Assembly (NCBI GenBank): GCA_900546075.1
Contig: URBH01000029.1
Coordinates: 1 to 28,156, forward strand
DNA length: 28,156 bases
Direction: 5' to 3'
Source of the DNA: an uncultured Eubacteriales bacterium
GTDB lineage: Bacteria > Bacillota > Clostridia > Oscillospirales > Oscillospiraceae
Both the position numbers and the translations under genes were made by a program. Shown here in pieces: positions 22,924 to 28,156 of the stretch. Under the pieces are notes generated by a model, which was not told where the DNA came from, searched no databases, and was given only the letters and a program-made list of their open reading frames with translations. Within the stretch, counting starts at the first letter, position 1; each line of letters begins with the position of its first letter.

Positions 22924-25020
22924 TTACTTCACACCAAACAGCAATTCGCCGTAGGTGGGGAACGGCCAGTAATCGGAAGAGGTCTGGGTCTCCGCCTCGT
23001 CCGCGACAGCCCGGAGGGCTGCCATCTTGCCGAGGATGGTGTCCCGGATGGCGAAGGACTCTTCCTTCACATTCTCCGCGTTCTTAAGCTCGAGAACGGC
23101 GGATTCCAGCTCGTCGGTCTTCTCGGCGATCTGGTCGGTCAGGCCGGACAGCTTGGTGACAAGGCCGGTCTCATAGGCGCAGGCCAGATTGGGGGCAACG
23201 GCCTTCTTCGCGGCCAGGGAAGCGGCCAGCTCGGCGGCGTAGCCCTCCACCGCAGGGAGAATCTGCTTTCTCGCCATGTCCACCATGGTGTTGGCCTCAA
23301 TGATGACGGCCTTGCAGTAGTTTTCCAGCATAATGTCGCACCGCGCCTGCATCTCGGAGACGGAGTAAATCTTGTGGGCGGTGAGCATATCCACGTTCTT
23401 CTTATCCAGCAGATGGGGCATACAATCGGGGGTCGTGGGGTAGTTGCACAGGCCGCGAACCTCGGTGGCCTCCTTGATCCAGGTGGCGTCGTAGCCGTTG
23501 CCGTTGAAGATGATGCGCTTGTGATCCTTGATGGTCTTCTTGATCATGTCGTGCAGGGCGGTCTCGAAGTCCTCCGCGCCTTCCAGACGGTCGGCGTAAA
23601 TTTTCAGGGACTCGGCCACGGCGGCGTTGAGCATGATGTTGGCGCAGGCAATGGAATTGGAGGAACCCAGCATACGGAACTCAAACTTGTTGCCGGTAAA
23701 GGCGAAGGGAGAGGTACGGTTCCGGTCGGTGGTGTCTCTGGGGAAGCGGGGCAGAACGTCCACGCCCAGCTTCATGGTGGTCTTCTTTGTGCCGCAGTAG
23801 GGGGTATCATTCTCAATGGCGTCCAGAATGCCCATCAGCTCGTCGCCCAGGAAGATGGAGACCACGGCGGGAGGCGCTTCGTTCGCGCCCAGACGGTGGT
23901 CGTTGCCCGCGGTGGCCACGCTCAGGCGGAGCAGATCCTGATAATCGTCCACGGCCTTGATGACCGCGCACAGGAACAGCAGAAACTGGGCATTTTCGTA
24001 GGGCGTCTCGCCGGGGGACAGCAGATTCACGCCGGTATCGGTGGACATGGACCAGTTGTTGTGCTTGCCGGAGCCGTTGACGCCGGCGAAGGGCTTCTCA
24101 TGCAGCAGACACACCAGACCGTGCTTTGCTGCGACCTTCTGCATGATCTCCATGGTCAGCTGGTTGTGGTCGGTGGCGATGTTGGTGGTGGTGTAAATGG
24201 GCGCCAGCTCATGCTGGGCGGGGGCGACCTCGTTATGTTCGGTCTTGGCAAGGATACCCAGCTTCCACAGTTCCTCGTTCAGGTCTTCCATGTAAGCAGC
24301 AACGCGGGGCTTGATGACGCCGAAGTAGTGGTCATCCATCTCCTGCCCCTTGGGGGATTTCGCGCCGAACAGGGTTCTGCCGGTGAAGATCAGATCCTTG
24401 CGCTGCTCGTACATTTCCTTATCCACAAGGAAATATTCCTGCTCGGGGCCCACATTCGTGCGGACGCACTTGACGTCGGTGTTGCCGAAGAGCTTCAGGA
24501 TACGCATGGCCTGACGGTTCAGGGCTTCCATGGAGCGCAGCAGCGGGGTCTTCTTATCCAGCGCCTCGCCGCCGTAGGAGCAGAACGCCGTGGGGATGCA
24601 CAGGGTCTTGCCCTTGATGAATGCGTAGGAGGTGGGGTCCCAGGCGGTGTAGCCCCGGGCCTCAAAGGTGGCGCGCAGGCCGCCGGAGGGGAACGAGCTG
24701 GCGTCAGGCTCGCCCTTGATCAGCTCTTTGCCGGAGAAATCCATGATGACGCCGCCGTCGGGAGCGGGAGAAATGAAGCTGTCGTGCTTTTCGGCGGTGA
24801 TGCCGGTCAGCGGCTGGAACCAGTGGGTATAGTGGGTCGCGCCATGGGCGACAGCCCAGTCCTTCATGGCAGCGGCCACCGCGTTGGCAACGGAAGCGTC
24901 CAGCTTCGCACCCTCGTCGATGGTTCTGCGCAGCGACGCATACACGTCGGCGGAAAGATTGGCCTTCATCACCCGGTCATCAAATACCAGACAGCCGAAA
25001 TAGTCAGAAACAGTACTCAT
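22924..25020 (-). CDS. glnN: Type III glutamine synthetase
   Basis: This 698-residue enzyme makes glutamine from glutamate, ammonia and ATP. It belongs to the large GSIII form common in Bacteroidetes and some Clostridia. Family segments include VSDYFGCLVFDDRVMKANLS at the start, the ATP/glutamate-site regions NEVAPAQHELAPIY and GVNGSGKHNNWSMSTDTGVN, FEFRMLGSSNSIACANIMLN, and a long helical C-terminal part after about residue 590. The ATG at 25020 follows an AAAGGAGCG site, and the 31-residue upstream extension is spurious. It is transcribed divergently from the type I enzyme gene at 25364. A near-consensus promoter (25143-25171) and an intrinsic terminator in its leader (25074-25130) indicate attenuation control. 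Its product feeds the glutamine-using enzymes encoded downstream on the same strand. Confidence 0.96.
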   Translation of the reverse strand: MSTVSDYFGCLVFDDRVMKANLSADVYASLRRTIDEGAKLDASVANAVAAAMKDWAVAHGATHYTHWFQPLTGITAEKHDSFISPAPDGGVIMDFSGKELIKGEPDASSFPSGGLRATFEARGYTAWDPTSYAFIKGKTLCIPTAFCSYGGEALDKKTPLLRSMEALNRQAMRILKLFGNTDVKCVRTNVGPEQEYFLVDKEMYEQRKDLIFTGRTLFGAKSPKGQEMDDHYFGVIKPRVAAYMEDLNEELWKLGILAKTEHNEVAPAQHELAPIYTTTNIATDHNQLTMEIMQKVAAKHGLVCLLHEKPFAGVNGSGKHNNWSMSTDTGVNLLSPGETPYENAQFLLFLCAVIKAVDDYQDLLRLSVATAGNDHRLGANEAPPAVVSIFLGDELMGILDAIENDTPYCGTKKTTMKLGVDVLPRFPRDTTDRNRTSPFAFTGNKFEFRMLGSSNSIACANIMLNAAVAESLKIYADRLEGAEDFETALHDMIKKTIKDHKRIIFNGNGYDATWIKEATEVRGLCNYPTTPDCMPHLLDKKNVDMLTAHKIYSVSEMQARCDIMLENYCKAVIIEANTMVDMARKQILPAVEGYAAELAASLAAKKAVAPNLACAYETGLVTKLSGLTDQIAEKTDELESAVLELKNAENVKEESFAIRDTILGKMAALRAVADEAETQTSSDYWPFPTYGELLFGVK

Positions 25021-25073
25021 AGCAAACGCTCCTTTTTGAAATTTGGGTTCCGGGAATGCCCGCCCGAACCGCC

Positions 25074-25130
25074 GAAAATAAAAAAAGACGGCAAGGACGT
25101 TATGAGCATACACTCGGAGACGTCCTTGCC
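25074..25130 (-). terminator. Leader terminator (attenuator) of glnN
   Basis: On the minus strand a perfect 11-bp stem GGCAAGGACGT/ACGTCCTTGCC (plus coordinates 25120-25130 and 25090-25100, 19-base loop) is followed by GTC and eight T, then ATTTT. It starts only about six bases after the expected transcription start and lies entirely between promoter and glnN, with no other gene to terminate. The plus strand has no T-run after the stem, so it acts on glnN transcripts. Read-through must be regulated for glnN to be expressed well. The loop contains a small GAG/CTC hairpin. Confidence 0.85.
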
Positions 25131-25142
25131 TTCACAGTGGGC

Positions 25143-25171
25143 ATTCTACACCATCTTTTCCCATTTGTCAA
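25143..25171 (-). promoter_or_regulatory. Promoter of glnN
   Basis: On the minus strand a perfect TTGACA (25166-25171) and TAGAAT (25143-25148) are separated by 17 bases. Expected transcription start is near 25136, giving a leader of about 116 bases. Confidence 0.8.
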
Positions 25172-25208
25172 CACCCTGCACAAAAAAAGTTTTTTGTCTT
25201 TGGACAGA

Positions 25209-25237
25209 TTGACAAGGCTCTATCAATTGAATATAAT
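25209..25237 (+). promoter_or_regulatory. Consensus promoter of the type I glutamine synthetase gene
   Basis: TTGACA (25209-25214), a 17-base spacer and TATAAT (25232-25237) form an exact consensus housekeeping promoter. Transcription should start near 25244, leaving a leader of about 120 bases before the ATG at 25364. Such a strong promoter usually implies control after initiation. It diverges from the glnN promoter, with the two -35 boxes 37 bases apart. Confidence 0.9.
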
Positions 25238-25258
25238 ACGTTCGGGGACAAAGGCTTT

Positions 25259-25299
25259 CCGGGATGTTTTGGTATTTCCGGGAGAATCCCGTTGCTTTT
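25259..25299 (+). promoter_or_regulatory. Mutually exclusive hairpins in the type I synthetase leader
   Basis: One stem pairs 25259-25264 with 25276-25281 (6 bp, one G-T). Another pairs 25279-25283 with 25287-25291 (5 bp, 3-base loop) and is followed by TTGCTTTT, a weak terminator-like tail. They share 25279-25281, so only one can form at a time. This would fit an antiterminator/terminator pair, but the stems are short and the tail is imperfect. Confidence 0.35.
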
Positions 25300-25363
25300 C
25301 CCACTAATTTGACTTCATTTGTTTGAATTTAACCGCGTATTGGGCAGGAAGGTTGGTTGCTGT

Positions 25364-26569
25364 ATGAAATATACGCCCCAGGAGGTCATACAATTCATTC
25401 AGGAGGAGGATGTGAAGTTCATCCGCCTTGCATTCTGCGACTGCTTCGGCAGACCCAAAAATATCTCCATCATGCCCCACGAGCTGGAACGCGCCTTCAA
25501 GTACGGCATTGCCATCGACGCTTCCGCCATCGCGGGCTTCGGCGACGAGGTGAATTCCGACCTGTTCCTCCATCCCGACGCTTCCACCATTGCCCTTCTG
25601 CCCTGGCGGCCGGAGCATGGGAGCGTGGTGCGGATGTTCTGCTCCATCACCCACCCCGACGGCACGCCCTTTGCCCACGATACCCGGGGCATTCTCAAGC
25701 AGGCCGTCGCCGACGCCGCGAAGGCGGGCTATGCCTTTTCCTTCGGCTCCGAGCTGGAATTCTATCTGTTCCGGCTGGACGAAAACGGCGAGGTGACGGA
25801 CGTTCCCTACGATCAGGCCACCTATATGGACGTAGCGCCGGAGGACAAATGTGAAAATGTCCGCCGGGAAATCTGCCTGACCCTGGAGCGAATGGGCATT
25901 CAGCCGGAATCCTCCCACCACGAAGAAGGCCCCGGTCAGAACGAGGTGGATTTCCGCTATTCCGATCCCCTGTCCGCCGCGGACAACGCCGTTACCTTCC
26001 TCACCGTCGTCAAAACCATCGCCGCCCGGAACGGGCTGTACGCGGACTTTTCCCCCAGACCTCTGGAGGGACGCCCCGGCAGCGGGTTCCACATCAATAT
26101 GTCCGTTCAGGGCGGCGCGGATGATCTCATGCACCGGGTGATGGGCGGCATTCTGGACAAGATTGCGGACATGACGCTGTTTCTCAATCCCACCGAGCCG
26201 TCCTACAGCCGCCTGGGCGCCCACAAAGCACCGAAGTACATTTCCTGGTCGAGCAACAACCGCTCTCAGCTCATTCGCGTCCCCGCCGCCTCCGGCGAGT
26301 ACCGGCGCTTCGAGCTGCGCAGCCCCGACTGCACGGCCAATCCCTATCTTGCTTTCGCGCTGCTGATCTGGGCGGGGCTTTCCGGAATCGAAAACAACAT
26401 TGCCCTCCCGGAAGCCTGCAATGTCAATCTCCACACGGCGGATTCCAGAAACCTGACCCTTGCGACCCTTCCCAAGTCGTTGGCTGATGCGGAAAAGTGC
26501 GCCGGAAACAGCAACTTCATTGCTCAGCATCTTCCTGAATCTCTGATTGACTTCTTTACCAAGCGATAA
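25364..26569 (+). CDS. glnA: Type I glutamine synthetase family protein
   Basis: The 401-residue protein has the GSI fold: a beta-grasp N-terminal domain (residues 1-90, VKFIRLAFCDCFGRPKNISI and IDASAIAGFG) and a catalytic domain. Catalytic-site segments are FGSELEFYLF, SSHHEEGPGQNEVDFRYSDP, PGSGFHINMSVQ, the flap region FLNPTEPSYSRLGAHKAPKY, and NNRSQLIRVP with RRFELRSPDCTANPYLAFAL. It is shorter than the usual 440-470 residues and departs from consensus at several places (GSELEF rather than GPE-EF), so a gamma-glutamyl ligase acting on another amine is a possible alternative. The ATG at 25364 follows AGGAAGG, and the upstream ATG at 25319 lacks a ribosome binding site. The ANTAR regulator gene begins 33 bases after its stop, with no terminator between. 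Confidence 0.85.
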   Translation: MKYTPQEVIQFIQEEDVKFIRLAFCDCFGRPKNISIMPHELERAFKYGIAIDASAIAGFGDEVNSDLFLHPDASTIALLPWRPEHGSVVRMFCSITHPDGTPFAHDTRGILKQAVADAAKAGYAFSFGSELEFYLFRLDENGEVTDVPYDQATYMDVAPEDKCENVRREICLTLERMGIQPESSHHEEGPGQNEVDFRYSDPLSAADNAVTFLTVVKTIAARNGLYADFSPRPLEGRPGSGFHINMSVQGGADDLMHRVMGGILDKIADMTLFLNPTEPSYSRLGAHKAPKYISWSSNNRSQLIRVPAASGEYRRFELRSPDCTANPYLAFALLIWAGLSGIENNIALPEACNVNLHTADSRNLTLATLPKSLADAEKCAGNSNFIAQHLPESLIDFFTKR

Positions 26570-26602
26570 ACTCCGCAAAATTCTGAAGGGAGGGAGCATG
26601 AT

Positions 26603-27187
26603 ATGGTTTTCAGCGACCGGACGTACAGCGTTCTGGTGGTGTCTGCTGCGCAGAAATTCAATGAAGCCTTTGCCGAGATGCTCCCCGGTTCGGAGTATTA
26701 CCCGGTTCGTTTCGTGGGCAACATTGCCGCGGCGCGGCGGGAGATGGTGAACAAAACCTATGATCTTGTCATCATCAACGCTCCCCTGCCCGACGATTTT
26801 GGCACCCGTTTCGCCATCGACGCCTGCAGCCAATCCGGCACCGTGGCGCTGCTGCTGGCAAAATCGGAGGTTTACGACGAGGTGGAAGCCAAGCTCACCT
26901 GTCAGGGCGTGTTCACGCTGGCAAAGCCAACGTCCGCTCTGCTGCTGAACCAAAGCCTGAAATGGCTGGTTTCCGCCCGGGAACGCCTGCGGCGCATGGA
27001 GGAAAAGGCCACCTCCGTGGAAGAAAAGATGGAGGAAATCCGTCTGGTGAACCGGGCAAAATGGCTGCTCATTGAGCAGCTGAAAATGACCGAGGCCGAA
27101 GCCCACCGTCACATCGAAAAACAGGCCATGGATCGCTGCACGACCAGGCGGGAGATCGCGCTGGGGATCATCAAGACCTACGCCTGA
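26603..27187 (+). CDS. ANTAR-domain RNA-binding regulator with pseudo-receiver domain
   Basis: This 194-residue protein has a response-regulator-like N-terminal domain (about 8-122), a charged, probably coiled-coil linker (about 123-145) and a C-terminal ANTAR domain (about 140-193, EEIRLVNRAKWLLIEQLKMT, then AHRHIEKQAMDRCTTRREIA). ANTAR proteins of known function bind paired RNA hairpins and prevent transcription termination. The receiver part keeps the fold (YDLVIINAPLP, FTLAKP with Lys108), but the phosphoacceptor Asp is Asn59 and the acidic pocket DD is replaced by SA (residues 14-15). Control by phosphorylation is therefore unlikely, and a small ligand or a protein partner is more probable. 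A GGGAGG site precedes the ATG at 26603. Co-transcription with a glutamine synthetase points to nitrogen control. The closest candidate target is the glnN leader terminator. Confidence 0.88.
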   Translation: MVFSDRTYSVLVVSAAQKFNEAFAEMLPGSEYYPVRFVGNIAAARREMVNKTYDLVIINAPLPDDFGTRFAIDACSQSGTVALLLAKSEVYDEVEAKLTCQGVFTLAKPTSALLLNQSLKWLVSARERLRRMEEKATSVEEKMEEIRLVNRAKWLLIEQLKMTEAEAHRHIEKQAMDRCTTRREIALGIIKTYA

Positions 27188-27203
27188 TTGTCAAATGACT
27201 ACA

Positions 27204-27245
27204 TATAAAAACGCTGCAAGGGATAAATCCTTTGCAGCGTTTCTG
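27204..27245. terminator. Bidirectional terminator between the ANTAR gene and ligA
   Basis: A 15-bp stem (27209-27223 with 27228-27242, one G-T pair, 4-base loop) lies between the convergent stops. The minus strand has five T after the stem and the plus strand has TTT ending the stem plus CTGTT, so it can serve both directions. Confidence 0.85.
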
Positions 27246-28156
27246 TTATTGCATCATTTCCAGGAATTCGTCTTCTGTGAGGATGGGGATTCCCAGCTCT
27301 CTTGCCTTGCGCTCCTTGGAACCGGCGTTTTCGCCCACCACCACGAAGCTGGTCTTTTTCGACACGGAGCCGGACGCCTTGCCGCCCAGAAGCTCGATTT
27401 TCTCCGTGGCTTCCTCCCGGGTGAATTTGCTCAGCGCACCGGTAAGCACGAAGGTCTTCCCGGCGAAGCGGGCGTCGGTGATGACCCGTTTGCTTTCAAA
27501 ATTGACCCCTGCCTGCCGCAGACGCTCCACCATGTGCCTGGACTGCTCCTGCCGGAACCACTGGCAGATGTTCTCGGCGGTGACCGCGCCCACGTCGGGT
27601 ACCTCCGTCAGCTCCTCCACTGACGCTGCCATCAGGCCGTCCAGATTTCCGAAGGCGGAAGCAAGCACCTTGCCGGTTTTTGCCCCCACCTGACGGATGC
27701 CCAGAGCGTAAATCAGGCGGCTGACGTCCTGCGCCTTGCTGGCCTCGATGGCGGCAAGAAGCTTTTTCGCCGCCGTAGAACCGGCCTTCCACAGACTCTT
27801 TACATCGTCCAGGGTCAGATAGTAAATATCCGCCGGGGATTTGATCAGCCCCTTTTCGATCAGCGCGTCCACTATGGCCGCGCCGAGACCGTCGATGTCC
27901 ATGGCGTCCCGGCTGACGAAGTGGGCAATGTTCCGGCTGAGCTGGGCGGGACATTCTGCCCCGGTGCAGCGCAGAAACGCGCCGTCCTCGTCCTGCTCCA
28001 CAGGTGCGCCGCAGACCGGGCAGCGGTCGGGCAGATGGTAGGCCGCCGTCCCCTCGGGGCGCCTGGAAAGATCGACCTCCAGAATTTCCGGGATGATCTC
28101 CCCAGACCATGAATGAGGACGGTATCAAAGGGCTTTTTGCCGGTGTATTCCAGACC
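27246..28156 (-). CDS. ligA: NAD-dependent DNA ligase, C-terminal part, frame interrupted near the edge
   Basis: LigA seals nicks during replication and repair. About 290 C-terminal residues are in frame. They comprise the end of the OB domain (SGEIIPEILEV), a four-cysteine zinc finger (DRCPVCGAPV and RCTGAECPAQL), helix-hairpin-helix repeats (FVSRDAMDIDGLGAAIVDAL, IYALGIRQVGAKTGKVLASA, EVPDVGAVTAENI) and a BRCT domain (FAGKTFVLTGALSKFTREEA to EDEFLEMMQ). The adenylation domain lies beyond the window. The ligase frame meets a TGA at 28125-28127. The next frame reads DTVLIH just before SGEIIP should continue, so a one-base deletion at about 28107-28111 restores the motif D-T-V-L-I-H-x-S-G-E-I-I-P. 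This is a real frameshift or a sequence/assembly error. The in-frame GTG at 28001 is internal and not a true start. Confidence 0.85.

Noticed and set aside
25021..25363. Classical ANTAR target with two hexaloop hairpins (A1, G4)
   Set aside because: I searched both leaders by eye. Small hairpins exist, but none shows two consecutive stems with correct hexaloops, so I report only the terminator and the hypothesis.

Overview
The window looks like chromosomal DNA of a moderately GC-rich Clostridia bacterium, most likely a gut member of the Oscillospiraceae/Ruminococcaceae. The clues are strong AGGAGG-type ribosome binding sites, a type III glutamine synthetase, a Bacillus-type PurF with iron-sulfur cysteines, short ECF-like sigma factor/membrane-sensor pairs and an ANTAR regulator. 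The family is an inference from gene content, not from a marker gene.

Layout. (1) 1-470 is a rearranged edge. It holds a ribosome binding site for a minus-strand gene starting just off the left edge, a hairpin/direct-repeat patch, a small unrecognised minus-strand ORF, and the 3' end of a truncated plus-strand gene with its terminator. (2) 480-1538 is a thioredoxin reductase gene with its own promoter. (3) 1590-5792 holds two tandem, clearly duplicated sigma factor/membrane sensor pairs. Each pair overlaps by 4 bases, and similar ECF-like promoter motifs precede both. (4) 5835-6212 is a small exported or membrane-anchored protein of unknown function. (5) 6371-21036 is a ten-gene minus-strand run transcribed purC-purA-purB-guaA-(PH-domain protein)-glmS-pyrG-purF-carA-carB, with a promoter candidate in front of purC and a clean terminator after carB. 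(6) asnB (21228-22808) and the type III glutamine synthetase gene glnN (22924-25020) lie upstream on the same strand. (7) A divergent control region (25021-25363) separates glnN from a type I glutamine synthetase gene and an ANTAR-domain regulator gene on the plus strand. (8) A bidirectional terminator and the 3' part of ligA close the window. The ligA frame is interrupted about 50 bases before the edge.

The central point is that 6371-27187 is organised by chemistry rather than by pathway. Two unrelated glutamine synthetases sit beside six glutamine amidotransferases (AsnB, GuaA, GlmS, PyrG, PurF, CarA) and the aspartate-nitrogen enzymes PurC, PurA and PurB. These serve purine, pyrimidine, amino-sugar and asparagine synthesis. 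CarB uses the ammonia released by CarA, and PurB finishes both aspartate-transfer steps. Together they look like a module that makes glutamine and spends its amide nitrogen.

Control appears to include RNA-level regulation. The glnN leader contains a canonical intrinsic terminator immediately after a near-consensus promoter, which is an attenuator arrangement. The divergent type I gene has a consensus promoter and is followed by an ANTAR protein, a family whose studied members bind RNA hairpins and prevent termination. The receiver-like domain of this protein lacks the phosphoacceptor aspartate. A circuit in which it controls read-through at glnN, and perhaps asnB or the type I gene, is the most interesting hypothesis here. 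I could not identify by eye the paired-hexaloop RNA motif typical of ANTAR targets.
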